Shown here one piece after another: positions 34,001 through 44,200 of a stretch of DNA of 44,500 bases. The stretch's first letter is position 1, and each line of letters starts with the position of its first letter. Source of the stretch: Arcobacter sp. (GTDB lineage Bacteria > Campylobacterota > Campylobacteria > Campylobacterales > Arcobacteraceae); contig PKUK01000003.1 in the NCBI GenBank assembly GCA_002869535.1, forward strand, positions 155,387-199,886, written 5' to 3'. The translations under genes and the position numbers were made by a program. Under the pieces are notes generated by a model. It saw nothing but the letters and a program-made list of their open reading frames with translations. It was not told where the DNA came from and did not search any database.

Positions 34001-34543
34001 AAGTTCCTCTTTTGTATTTAAGAGTTCTAGGTTGTTACTATTATAAAAGCCTTCAAAAAAGAAAGAAGCACTAGCTATTGAAAAAAGTATCGCAATTATA
34101 GAGATTGCTTGCAGAGCTGAGTTTCCTGTGGATAGATTTTTTTTGCCATAAATATCAAGTATAAGCCCAAACTTTGCAGGTGAATATATGGCACTTTGTA
34201 CTGCCAATAAAACTAAAATAAACATGGCAAAATAAAAATTTGAGATAATATATGCAAATATCATAAGAACTGATAATAAAAAAGAAGAAACTGCCCCATA
34301 TATTAAAATATTTTTCTTATTGTATTTATCTGATAAATAACCGCTAAGTGTAAAAAGAAGTATAAAGGGAATAAGAATTAATGCATTTATGATGGATATC
34401 CAAATAACCTGCATACTTCCATCAAATATCTTAAAAGCAATATTTTGTAAAAAGATTTTATGGGCAATATCTACAACTACATTACAAAACACAACAAATA
34501 AAAAGGCAAATTTTATAACTACTAAATTATTTATTTTTCCCAT
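31058..34543 (-). CDS. aas: Acyl-ACP synthetase/lysophospholipid acyltransferase fused to an MFS transporter (Aas/LplT type)
   Basis: The 1161-residue protein combines three steps of lysophospholipid repair. Residues 1-400 are a 12-helix MFS domain like the lysophospholipid flippase LplT. Residues about 430-630 are a PlsC-type acyltransferase with NHTSWID (H461-x4-D466) and FPEGSITRNG. Residues about 640-1155 are an AMP-forming acyl-ACP synthetase with MFSSGSEDIPKG (about 800), YGTTETSPVVA and a C-terminal GSGKKDFKKS. It imports lysolipids, activates a fatty acid on ACP and re-acylates. A nine-codon leader overlaps its start. Confidence 0.93.
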   Translation of the reverse strand: MGKINNLVVIKFAFLFVVFCNVVVDIAHKIFLQNIAFKIFDGSMQVIWISIINALILIPFILLFTLSGYLSDKYNKKNILIYGAVSSFLLSVLMIFAYIISNFYFAMFILVLLAVQSAIYSPAKFGLILDIYGKKNLSTGNSALQAISIIAILFSIASASFFFEGFYNSNNLELLNTKEELLYAILPLTYYILPVAFLEMIVSFLVLRRVNTYYKRDKEMALDKLALFKGELLSKNIKVLSSNSVIFLSVIGLSVFWGISQGIMAVFPSFAKEYLNVTDVFVINAVIGVSGVGIAVGSLLYSRISRHYIEVGTIPLSALGMAATIYAATVAQSPFFIGVSFFLFGIFGGMFVVPLNALIQFNEKKKILGTVLAGNNWFHSVAMFLMLCMTTLVSFYNLNPLNTIYLILLITIIGTVYTIIKLPQSLILLFLKSVIGIKYKLEVSGIKNIPSTGGVLLLGNHTSWIDWAVVLMAVPREVKFVMHKPIYNKWYLNWLLRMFKTIPIGTTGSKNTIKIVADELDKGNIVVLFPEGSITRNGHLGEFKKGFEKILELTMSDIRVVPFYIRGLWETIFSRASKKYKDSYKVNSVTVSFGKRVKKEKANAVSIKQDIINLSTIAWQEHTNNLATLNEVVFDRLKSVSNEMIFADSTGVNLSGNKFLTASILFKNLLHKEIKGKNVGLVLPSTAAGAFINYSCLMLGKTLVNLNYTSELNSIKQAILQAEIKTIVASKKFVEKLEKKGIDVKEIFELVDVVYVEDLKKKISKSSAFITFAMIKLLPSFILKPIFLSKTKKDDTVMIMFSSGSEDIPKGIELSGDNILGNSQQIATIINATHDDIIVGSLPLFHAFGIVVTTFLPLIEGIKCVAHPDPTDGLGLGKLVDEYKATIMCGTSTFFRLYTKNPKVNKTMFHSLRLVVAGAEKLRDEVRVDFKNKFEKDILEGYGTTETSPVVACNIPDTLASDGTIQIGSKKASVGMPIPGTIIKIVDPDTLKELKTNEEGMIVICGIQVMKGYLKDEIKTSKVLKRIDGKLYYITGDKGKIDKDGFITIVDRYSRFAKLAGEMISLASIEDKISKLLVLKEDSEVDFIVTSVEDEKKGEKIVLLISHVDEHEVLKLKDDIIKKFYNKLMIPAKIKIVDEIPKLGSGKKDFKKSKELALYNN

Positions 34544-34572
34544 TATCTGTTTTTTTTCTTCATTTTTTTCAT
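34543..34572 (-). CDS. Possible nine-residue basic leader peptide overlapping the aas start
   Basis: ATG at 34572 follows GGAG by six bases and encodes MKKMKKKNR, ending in TAA that shares a base with the aas ATG (TAATG). Six of the nine residues are basic. A good ribosome site and an exact stop/start overlap suggest translational coupling to aas. It could also be chance in an A-rich leader. Confidence 0.35.
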   Translation of the reverse strand: MKKMKKKNR

Positions 34573-34629
34573 CTAATACTCCATAAGATACATTTTATTT
34601 GAAGTATAAATATTTATGAATAAGAAGTC

Positions 34630-34667
34630 AAGTTACACTTGTAAATATGCAACCAAGTTGTAACCTT
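34630..34667 (-). repeat. Imperfect inverted repeat between aas and the thioredoxin-like gene
   Basis: CAAGTTACACTTG and CAAGTTGTAACCTT face each other with about ten bases between. Read on the minus strand it could be a terminator for the thioredoxin-like gene (stop at 34695) or an operator ahead of aas. No T run is present. The rest of the 151-base gap between these genes holds only the aas leader. Confidence 0.35.
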
Positions 34668-34694
34668 TATTTATGTTCATATTTAATATATTTA

Positions 34695-34922
34695 TTAAAA
34701 TAGTGCTTTTATTTCTTCACTATTTAAGAGCTTTCCTGTTGATTTCACTTCTCCATCTATCACAAGTGCAGGTGTACTCATAACACCATAAGCCATGATT
34801 TTTTCAATATCTTCAACTTTCTCAACTTGAGCGAAAACTCCTGCTTGAGCAAGAGCTTTTTTTGTATTTTCTTCTAAGGATTTACACTTTGTACATCCAG
34901 TACCTAAAATCTCTATTTTCAT
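34695..34922 (-). CDS. Small thioredoxin-like protein (TM0996/MTH895 redox family)
   Basis: The 75-residue protein has a single thioredoxin fold with the redox motif C10-T-K-C13 (GTGCTKCKSLEE) and the cis-proline stretch VMSTPALVIDGEVKSTG. These small redox-active disulfide proteins are often linked to metal or arsenic detoxification, but no such gene is nearby. The ATG overlaps the stop of the GGCT-family gene by one base. Confidence 0.88.
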   Translation of the reverse strand: MKIEILGTGCTKCKSLEENTKKALAQAGVFAQVEKVEDIEKIMAYGVMSTPALVIDGEVKSTGKLLNSEEIKALF

Positions 34923-35266
34923 TATATCTCCTGTATGTGATCTTTTAATGTATAAATATAAGTATCTACTTCTAACTCATCATATCTCTCAACAGTTACG
35001 GGTGTTCTCACAAATTCAGCCCCTTCAAACTCATCTAAATAATCCCAATGATTAATCAAATTTGATGAAGTAAATAAAAATCCATGCACAGTGTCACCCT
35101 CTGGGTTAAGTCTTATTCCTGGATATCCCATACCTGCACTCCAACCAGCATCTATCAAAAATCCCTTTGCCGTTGCAGGTACAAACTTACCAACTATATT
35201 TTCTAACACATGACCATTTGGACAGTTTGGCATAAGTGTTCCATAAACAAAAAGTGTCTCTGTCAT
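34922..35266 (-). CDS. Gamma-glutamylcyclotransferase-family protein
   Basis: The 114-residue protein has the family start LFVYGTLMPNCPNGHVLE (binding loop YGTLMPN, 8-14), a central AGMGYPGIRLN and the catalytic-region LDEFEGAEFVRTPVTV. Members cyclise gamma-glutamyl compounds or cleave glutathione derivatives (YtfP, ChaC groups). The substrate cannot be told. It overlaps both neighbours by one base, forming a three-gene operon. Confidence 0.88.
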   Translation of the reverse strand: MTETLFVYGTLMPNCPNGHVLENIVGKFVPATAKGFLIDAGWSAGMGYPGIRLNPEGDTVHGFLFTSSNLINHWDYLDEFEGAEFVRTPVTVERYDELEVDTYIYTLKDHIQEI

Positions 35267-36123
35267 TATTTCTCTGCTTTAAATAGTTGATAAATAGATG
35301 AAAAATCTTCATCACCTTTACCTAACATCTTCATTTTAGAAAATAGTTCTTTTGGAATAGCTGCGCTGTAAAGTGGTTGGTTTAAACTAAAAGCTAAGTT
35401 TTGGAGAAGATGTAAGTCTTTATTTATTGCACTATTTGAAAAGTGTGGAGAAAAATCTTCATCAATAAGTTTTTGTGTTTTAGCTTTTAAAACAAGTGAT
35501 TGTCCACCACCTACACCTAAAATCTCTAAGGCTTTTGATTTATCTATTTCACAACTCTCTGCAAGTGCAGTACACTCTGCTAAAGTTGTCATAAATGAAC
35601 CAAGACACAGATTATTGATAAGTTTCATTTTTGTAGCACTTGCAGGTTTTTCTAAATAAAATATCTCTTTTGCTATTTTTTCTAGTATTGGTTTTGCATT
35701 ATCAAAAACCTCTTTTTTACCTGAACTTACAACTGTCAATTCACCTTTAAGTGCAGGAGCTACACTCCCAAAAACTGGATTTTCTAAATAATAACCACCT
35801 AATCCATTTACTGCTTCATGGAACTTTAAAACATCTTCATAATGATTCGTAGTCAAATCAATAATAGTCTTACCTTTTATCTCTTCACATAATAAGCCAT
35901 CCGGCATAGAAAAGATGTTATTAACAGCAGGAGAATCAAATAGACACATAAATATAGTATCGCATTTAGCTAGTAACTCTTTAGGAGAGTTTACAATTTT
36001 ATATCCTAAATCTTTTATTTTTTCAGCATTTCTATTATAAACAACTAGCTCTTCACCAACATCACTTAATCTTGAAGCAATAGCACATCCAAGATTCCCA
36101 AGTCCTATAAAACCTATAGACAT
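35266..36123 (-). CDS. NAD(P)-dependent beta-hydroxyacid dehydrogenase (3-hydroxyisobutyrate dehydrogenase family)
   Basis: The 285-residue protein has the N-terminal Rossmann motif GFIGLGNLGCAIASRL, the substrate loop NPVFGSVAPALKGELTV and the catalytic K167-x-x-x-N171 (KLINN). Relatives include 3-hydroxyisobutyrate, tartronate semialdehyde and succinic semialdehyde/glyoxylate reductases. It heads the operon with the GGCT-family and thioredoxin-like genes; start ATG with AGGAGA upstream. Confidence 0.88.
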   Translation of the reverse strand: MSIGFIGLGNLGCAIASRLSDVGEELVVYNRNAEKIKDLGYKIVNSPKELLAKCDTIFMCLFDSPAVNNIFSMPDGLLCEEIKGKTIIDLTTNHYEDVLKFHEAVNGLGGYYLENPVFGSVAPALKGELTVVSSGKKEVFDNAKPILEKIAKEIFYLEKPASATKMKLINNLCLGSFMTTLAECTALAESCEIDKSKALEILGVGGGQSLVLKAKTQKLIDEDFSPHFSNSAINKDLHLLQNLAFSLNQPLYSAAIPKELFSKMKMLGKGDEDFSSIYQLFKAEK

Positions 36124-36149
36124 ATTTTCTCCTAAGTTTTTTACTATGT

Positions 36150-36155
36150 ATTATA
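36150..36155 (-). promoter_or_regulatory. Putative -10 box for the dehydrogenase operon
   Basis: TATAAT on the minus strand, 26 bases before the dehydrogenase ATG. Confidence 0.45.
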
Positions 36156-36209
36156 AGGATATTACATTAAATAAAGATGATATTTTTAAATTGAATTGAA
36201 AGAAGTGTT

Positions 36210-36235
36210 GAAAAGATGAGTTAACTCATCTTTTC
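36210..36235 (-). terminator. Perfect 26-base palindrome after tkt
   Basis: GAAAAGATGAG and its complement flank TTAA, forming a hairpin two bases after the tkt stop codon. The descending arm is T-rich on the minus strand. Likely the tkt terminator. Confidence 0.6.
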
Positions 36236-36237
36236 AT

Positions 36238-38151
36238 TTATTTTAAGTCAGCTAAGATTTTAGCCTTAAGTTTAGTAATTGTAAATCCAAATTGGTCAAA
36301 TAAGTCATTTGCAGGACCAGAAGCTCCAAAAGTATCCATACCATAAACTACATCAGCAAATTTATAATACTCTAAACCTCGTGCAGCCTCTACAGCAAAT
36401 ACTTTAGTACTAGGATCAATGATTGTATCAATATATGTTTTATCTTGCTCTACAAGTAAATCATAACAAGGTACAGAAACAACATTTGCTATTACACCCT
36501 CTTCTTCTAAAGAACAAGCAGTTTGAAGTGCTAGCATTAGCTCACTTCCAGATGCCATAATTGTAATAGTTGCATTTTCTCTTTTTTTAACAATATATCC
36601 ACCATTTGAAACTTCACCAAATGCTCTATCATCTTTTAATACTTTTAATCCTTGTCTTGAACATACAAAAGCAGAAGGAGCATTTAATTTTAACGCCACT
36701 TTCCAAGAAGCCACATTTTCAGTTGCATCTGCTGGTCTAAATACATAAAAGTTTGGTAGTGCTCTAAATTGTGTTAAATGTTCAATTGGTTGGTGAGTTG
36801 GTCCATCTTCTCCAACACCAATAGAATCATGAGTCCAAACAAAATATTGAGGAATAGAAGCCAGTGCTGCAAGTCTAGCTGCTGGTTTTAAATAGTCACT
36901 AAATACAAAGAATGTTGCAGAAAATACTCTAAATAGTCCATATAAGTTCATAGCATTACAAATAGATGCCATAGCGTGCTCTTTGATACCAAAGTGGATA
37001 TTTTTACCATTTGGAAAATCACCAGCACCTTTTAATTCTGTTTTATTTGATGGTGCTAAATCTGCACTTCCACCAATAAACCCAGGAAGAGCTTGTGAAA
37101 TTGCATTTAGGATTTTATGATTTGAATCTCTTGTTGCTACACTTGAATCTGCTTCAAACTCAGGATAAACAATAGAATCTAAATCAGGATTTTGTAATTT
37201 TTCTATTTGCTTTTTAGAATCACTTGATAAAGAGTCATTCCAAGCCTTTTCACTTTCAGCTCCACTTGTAGTTTTATCAAAAGCAGCTTTTACATCATCA
37301 GAAACATAAAAAAACTCTTCAGGGTTAAATCCTGCTTTTGTTTTTGAAGCAGATATCTCATCAACACCTAAAGGTGCACCATGTGTATGGTGACTTCCCT
37401 CCATAGTTGCAGCACCTTTTCCAATAGCTGTTTTTGCTATAATAAGGACTGGTTTTGAAGAAGTTTTTGCTTTTGCAATTGCTTCATCTATTTGAGTAAA
37501 ATCATGCCCATCTATTTCTAATACTTCAAAATCAATTGCTTCAAATCTTTTCTTAACATCTTCACTCCAAGCAATAGAAGTATCACCTTCAATAGTAATA
37601 GAGTTTGAATCATAAATAATAACTAGATTGTCAAGACCTAAGTGTCCAGCAGTTGCTGTTGCTTCATATGAAAGACCTTCTTGTAAATCTCCATCTCCAC
37701 ATAAACAAAAAACTTTGTGATTGATTACATCTTCACTTAAAATATTTTTTGCATATTTACTAGCCATTGCAAAACCAACTGCATTTGCAATACCTTGCCC
37801 CAATGGTCCAGTTGTAATTTCTACCCCATGTGTATGTCCATATTCAGGGTGTCCTGGAGTTTTAGAATTTGTTTGTCTGAAGTTTTTAATATCTTCAATA
37901 CTTACATCAAATCCCCAAAGATGTAATAAAGAATAAACTAATCCAGTTGCATGACCACCTGAAAAAACTAATCTATCTCTGTTAAGCCACTTTGAATTTG
38001 CTGGGTTTACATTTAAATGTTTGCTCAATACCGTTGCAATGTCAGCAAGTCCCATAGGTGCACCTGGGTGTCCTGAGTTTGCTTTTTGAACCATATCTGA
38101 AGCCAAGAATCTGATTGTATCCGCTTGTTTTTGAAGTAAATTATTTGACAT
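36238..38151 (-). CDS. tkt: Transketolase
   Basis: The thiamine-diphosphate enzyme of the non-oxidative pentose phosphate pathway. The 637-residue protein has ANSGHPGAPMGLAD near the N-terminus, the ThDP motif CGDGDLQEGLSYEA to YDSNSITIEG, HHTHGAPLG, the central HFGIKEHAMASICNAM and GVGEDGPTHQPIEHL. Length is normal. It is flanked by its own -10 box and hairpin, so it is a single-gene unit. Confidence 0.97.
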   Translation of the reverse strand: MSNNLLQKQADTIRFLASDMVQKANSGHPGAPMGLADIATVLSKHLNVNPANSKWLNRDRLVFSGGHATGLVYSLLHLWGFDVSIEDIKNFRQTNSKTPGHPEYGHTHGVEITTGPLGQGIANAVGFAMASKYAKNILSEDVINHKVFCLCGDGDLQEGLSYEATATAGHLGLDNLVIIYDSNSITIEGDTSIAWSEDVKKRFEAIDFEVLEIDGHDFTQIDEAIAKAKTSSKPVLIIAKTAIGKGAATMEGSHHTHGAPLGVDEISASKTKAGFNPEEFFYVSDDVKAAFDKTTSGAESEKAWNDSLSSDSKKQIEKLQNPDLDSIVYPEFEADSSVATRDSNHKILNAISQALPGFIGGSADLAPSNKTELKGAGDFPNGKNIHFGIKEHAMASICNAMNLYGLFRVFSATFFVFSDYLKPAARLAALASIPQYFVWTHDSIGVGEDGPTHQPIEHLTQFRALPNFYVFRPADATENVASWKVALKLNAPSAFVCSRQGLKVLKDDRAFGEVSNGGYIVKKRENATITIMASGSELMLALQTACSLEEEGVIANVVSVPCYDLLVEQDKTYIDTIIDPSTKVFAVEAARGLEYYKFADVVYGMDTFGASGPANDLFDQFGFTITKLKAKILADLK

Positions 38152-38193
38152 ATTTTTCCTACTGTGTTGTGAGTTTTAAATTGTATTTCGCGG

Positions 38194-38199
38194 ATTATA
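38194..38199 (-). promoter_or_regulatory. Putative -10 box for tkt
   Basis: TATAAT on the minus strand, 42 bases before the tkt ATG, in the gap after the adhesin gene. Confidence 0.45.
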
Positions 38200-38225
38200 A
38201 CTAATTTTTTATAAAGATAAAATTT

Positions 38226-38253
38226 GTAGAAAAGAGAAGTCTCTCTTTTCTAC
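38226..38253 (-). terminator. Terminator hairpin after the adhesin gene
   Basis: A perfect 12-base inverted repeat (GTAGAAAAGAGA / TCTCTTTTCTAC) with a four-base loop, three bases after the adhesin stop, followed on the minus strand by an A/T-rich stretch. Confidence 0.65.
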
Positions 38254-38256
38254 TTA

Positions 38257-41200
38257 TTAAAAGTCTGGATCAATTGAAACATCATCGTCAATAAGTACTT
38301 TTACATTTGAACTTATTCCTTCATAAACATTGAATGTTTCTCCATCAATTTCTTCTTGTCCTTTACTAGCCCAATTATCTTTTCCACCTTCAAGAGTAAC
38401 TTTATCATCACTATCTCCGAAAATTTTTAACTCATTATCACTATCTGTAATATTTAAAATATCTTCTAGATTTATACTGATATCTTGTGCATCTGAATTA
38501 GTTAAATCTATATTTTCAATACTTTTTATTTCAGTTTGTTCTAAAATATTTCCTAAATCTATATCTTGATTTGTTAAAATTAATGTATCTTCTCCTGAGC
38601 CACCATCAATTTTATCCCAATTATCGCCAGCTTTGATTGTATCATCACCAGAACCAGCATCAATTTCTGACCACCCATGTGATTTTGAATCTCCTACTTG
38701 AAGTGTATCATTTCCACTACCTAAAGTAATTTTATCCCAATCATCACCAGCCTTAATATTATCATTTCCACTATCAGCTTCAATTTTAGACCAATTGTTG
38801 CTATCTGCATTTCCGATTGTTAAATTATCATCTCCGCCTTCTAAATCGACTCTATCCCATTTATTTCCTGCAATAATAACATCATCAGCATCACTAGTTT
38901 CAATTTTTTCCCAACCATTTGTTCCATCACCTTTATCAACTGCATTTTCAGTTATAGGATCTTCAATAGTTGTAGAAGGAGTATCATTATTATCTGATGT
39001 AGCTGCAATTACATTCATACCTACATTAAATGAAGTTGTATCTCCATCTTCATCTCTTGCTGTTACTGCAAATGTTTCAAGAACATCAGATGTAAAATCA
39101 GATGAATTTACAGTATATGTATATGCACCAGTGATGAAATTTACAGCTAATGTTGCCCCTAGTGGAGTTGTGATTGGCATATCGTTTGAAGTATAATCTG
39201 TTCCACCTATTGTAATTTTTGTTAATGTAATATCTCCGTTTCCTCCGCTTACATTATCTAATATATTCCCACTTACACTTGTTGTTATATCATTTGATGG
39301 TATAGATAAACTTAACTGTGTTGAATCAGTTACAACAGTTGTCTCTACATTTCCAGCTTGTGCTAAGATATCTAGATAACTTGTATCACTTATTCCACTT
39401 CCCATTGCTATTACGTGTAAACTATCAACATATGTATCTACAAAGTTATCCCACCCTGTTTGATAAGAACTATCTAACCATCCATTTTCATAATCTGTTC
39501 CTGTATTATGATGTCGGTCATATCCTTCATTATTCTCTCTTGTTGGCTCACCATCAGATATAAAGTATGCTACTGTTCTATCTGCACTTGGTTCGGTATA
39601 GTTGTTATATGTTTCATAAACCGCATCTTCATAGTTTGTATAACCACCTGCACTTAAATCATTTATAGTATCAATAGCTTCTTCTGCACTCATCCAATTA
39701 TTTACAGCTTGACCTTCCGCATTAAATGTTACAAGTTTCACATTTACACTACCTTGTGATTCATACTCATTTATCATATTTTCTAAGGCTTCTTTTGCCA
39801 ATGCTAATCTATTTACATGTTCATTATTATTTGTCATACTTCCTGAAACATCAAGTGTTATTACTACATTTGTAGCAATTGCTGTACTTGATGCTCCATC
39901 AAAGTTTAATGTTTGGGTTTCATCTACACTCTCTGTAACTAAATCTTCTGGAACAACTACATTAATATTAACATTAAATGCTGTTGTATCTCCATCTTCA
40001 TCACTTGCTGTTACAGTAAATACTTCAGAAACATCTGCTGTAAAATTATTAGAGCTTCCAGAGTATGTATAATCTCCCGTTGTAAAGTCGATATTTAAAG
40101 TTGCACCCTCTGGAGTTGTAATAGGCATATCTGCTGAAGTATAATCTGTATCACCGATTGTAATTTTTGTTAATGTTATATTTCCATCTCCACCGCTTAC
40201 ATTATCTAAAATATTTCCAGAAACTGAATCTGAACTAACTGTATTTGATAAAGTACTATTTAAATCATTTGCATCATCTACAACTATTACATTATTGTTT
40301 TCTACTATTTCAGATAAATATTGTGTCAATGAATCATCACCTATTCCTACTGAATAACTATGAGTAAATGGTAAAGCTTTAAATGCAGTAGCTATTGCAT
40401 CTGTTACACCTGTTGTATCATAACCATTTCCTGTTCTTGTTTCATATGTACCATTATTATTTGTATCTACCATATTATATGTTGGTTTTCCATCAGATAC
40501 AAAATATGAAATCATTTGGTCACTTAAAGGTACAGTCTCACTATTCATAGCTGTAGTTACATCTACTAATGCATCATCATAGTTAGTACCACCATCAGCA
40601 GTAAAACCATTTATATATGCTTTTGCTTCAGATATGCTTAACCATACTGAACCTGTATTTCCTGTCAATGTTTGACCATAATTAGCAAATGATGTCAACA
40701 TAATTTTCACATCACCTAAATCAGCATATTTATCAATCATATTTATTGTTGATTCTTTTGCTAATTCTAATTTATCACCTTTCATACTTCCTGAAACATC
40801 AAAGGTAAGTACTAAGTTTGTTGAAAGTGCATTATCACTAATATCTAAGGTTTGTGTCTCGTCTATACTTTCTGGCATTTGATCTATATCCTCAGCCATT
40901 GAAGAAGTAGTACCTTCAACTAAGGTAATAGTTGTATCAACAGTTGCAGGATTTCCAGCTTTATCTTCTGTTGTAACATTTATTGATATTTCACCAGATG
41001 ATAATTCACTTACATCATAATCCTCAATAGAATAAGAGCCATTACTTTGTACTTGTGCTGTTGTTGTTACAGTGTTAACTCCATCAGTTAATTCAATATT
41101 TACAGTTTGTCCAGCTTCAATATCTGTTGTAGTTCCTGAAATATCTAAAGTTTCTGTTGTATTATCAAAATTAATTGTATTTCCATTTACATCTACAAAA

Positions 41201-44200
41201 CTAGCAGGCTCTACATAAAATCCACTATCACTTGCTTGTCCATTGTCTGTATGAGCATCAAATGCAATATAGGCAAAGTTTTCGCCTAAATTATCTATAG
41301 TAAGATAAATATCTCCACCATTACTTTCAAATGTACCTACAGTTATGGCATCACCATTTGAATCAAAAGCAACCCATCCTCCTTCAAATGATTCATTTGA
41401 AGGAACATTTAATTTAAATGTTGCACTTGAAGAGTCTTGATTAAGAGCAATTAAAAGTGTTTCGTTATCATCAATTCCACTTTCACTCTCATTTTGATTA
41501 TTTTGAATGCCAACACCATACTCTGTTGTTACAGCAGTTTCATTTACACTATTAAGTTTTATACTTCCTGGATTATTAAAGTTTCCAGTCATGAAATTAT
41601 CACCATTGTAAGCATATGCTGTATATATTGCATCTGCTGTACTTGTAATATCTGCATTATCTATTGTAATATTAGCAGTTGTATCCATATCTACAGTATC
41701 ACTTGCACTTGCAGTATTTCCATATGTATCTTCACTACTTAAATTAACAGTTAATGTTCCATCACTTAATGAAGAAACATCAAAGTTTTCTATACTGAAT
41801 GTTCCATCACTATTTACTGTTACATTCGCTGGATCAATTTGAATAGCTGAAGTTCCATCTGTTACACTTAAACTTGTAATAGTTGCTCCAACTTCTATTT
41901 GACCACCAATAGTTGCTTTTTCTACACTTCCATCACTTGCATCAATAACATCATTTGAATCACTAGCATCTACAATTGAAACAGTTGCAGTAGTTGAGTT
42001 ATCCACATCATCATCAATTATTGTTCCTGTTGCTGTATCACTATAAGTAACTTTAGATGCAATTGCTTCATTTGATGAATCAATTCCACTAACTGAAACA
42101 ATATAAGACTCATTATTTTCATCAAGTATATCTTCTATTGTATCATTGAATAAGAATACTCCACTCGTACCACCATAAATTCTTACAGCAGTTTGAGATG
42201 AATAATCAGATGATTCAGCGCCATTTGCTGATGTTGGGTTATAATTTAAGTTAACTTCTACCCATTCACCTGCTGGAACTCTTACTTCATTTCCATTTTC
42301 ATCTACTAGTGTAATTTTATGAACTAATGTTCCACCTTCTATAGTTTCTGCATTTCCAATTTGTACGTAAATATTTTCAGGTAAATTATCTACTGATACA
42401 TTATTTAGATTAAGTTTTAAAGATGCAGTTTCTGTATCCCCATCTCCATCAGTTACAATAATTGGTATATTAATTTCTCCACCTGATAAAGAAGCACTTT
42501 GAGTAATAGAATAATCTCCACTTGATGAATCTATAGAAATAGTTGCAGCTCCATCATCTTTTGATAAAGTTAATTTATCTTGGCTTAAAGTCCAACCATC
42601 TAGTTCACCTAAGTTAAATGACCCTTCTCCATCAGCTCCAAATGATACATCAATATTAGCATCATCAGCTAAAGTTCCTTTAGTAGTCACTTCTGAAGCT
42701 GTCATACTTATATCATCGATTGCCATACCCCAGTTATCACTACCTTCTCCAACTTCTTTAAACTCTAGTCTGTTAGTTCCATCACCAGAACCACCAACTA
42801 CTTCTATAGAAGATGTATTCCATCCTGATTGGTTACCTTCAATAACTTGAATAAGTTCTCCACCCCAGTAAACTTCTAATACTCCAGAGTCAGACTCATT
42901 TGCCTGTGTAAAGGCTTTATCTGCATATGCAAAGTTTAATTCATATACTACATCATCTTGAACGCCACCAATAATTTGTCCGATATGAGTATTTTCTACA
43001 TCACTATCTCCACTATTATTAGTCTCTCCTAAGTCCATATAATTTGATCCATCAGCTGTTCCAACATTAGCATGGGCACCTTCATGTGGCTCCATCCATT
43101 CAGAAGTTGGACTCATAAGTTGCCAACCTTCCATAGACTGCATTCCTGACCAGTTTCCAGATGAAATATCTTGGTCATCAATAAAGCCTTTGTTTCCACT
43201 TCCATTAACTCTATGACCAGTTATATTTTCAAAACTTCCGTTTATAATTAAATTGCTAAATTGACTATTATCTAAGCTGATAGCATTTTCATTTGAATCA
43301 TCTATTGAAACAATATCATCTGCTATAGTTATATCTAAAGTAGTCTCTTCACTATTTTCATCATTTGAAGCAACTATTTTTAATCCAAGTGTTTGAGCAT
43401 CTTCACTAGTTGTATCCATGTGATCTACTACACCAACTAAGTCAAATTCATAAGATGTACCATCTTCTGACAACGTTGTCGTAAATACTGGACCATCTTC
43501 AGTTTCACCAACTATAGTTTTCCCATCAGAACTAACGCTCAATGAGATTTCTTTTCCATGAGATGTTAATGATGTAGTTTGATTACTTGCAAATACTACT
43601 TGATCAACATTTTCTATTGTTATATCTCCTGTAACAACTTTTTGTGTAGCATATCCATCATTATCAGTAGTACCAACTAGAGCATCTTCATCAACTTCAA
43701 CAGCATTTGCTTTTACTTTTACTGTTTTATCAATGATAGTTGTTGTGACACTATCATTACTTACTACTAAATTCTCAAAGTTCCCACCACTTACTTCATA
43801 ACTGCCAGTTGCATCTTTTGCAATAGATACTTTAAAGTCTTCATTTCCTTCTACTTCACTATCTTTAACTGTTTCAACAGTAAAAGTAGCTTTTGTTTGA
43901 CCTGCTTTTATAATAACATCTTGAGTCACATCAACTATATCACCACTTTCAGTAGTAATATGTCCAGTTACAACTTTAACTGTTACATCAGTTTGTGCTT
44001 TTTCATCTATTTCAATAGTATATTTAGCTGTTTTTCCCTCTTTTACTTCACTAGAACCAGAAATTGTTAAGTTTACATCAGTTATTGAATCAAGAACATC
44101 ATGGCTAGTTGCATCATTAACTGGTGTTACTTGCTCATATCCTGAATTATTACTTGCAGTTAAATCTGTTGGTGCTGGAATTGTATCTGTATCTGTAAAC

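Noticed and set aside
41494-41742. Plus-strand Ile/Cys-rich frame inside the adhesin
   Set aside because: Antisense of Thr/Asp/Asn-rich adhesin codons; composition unlike a real protein.
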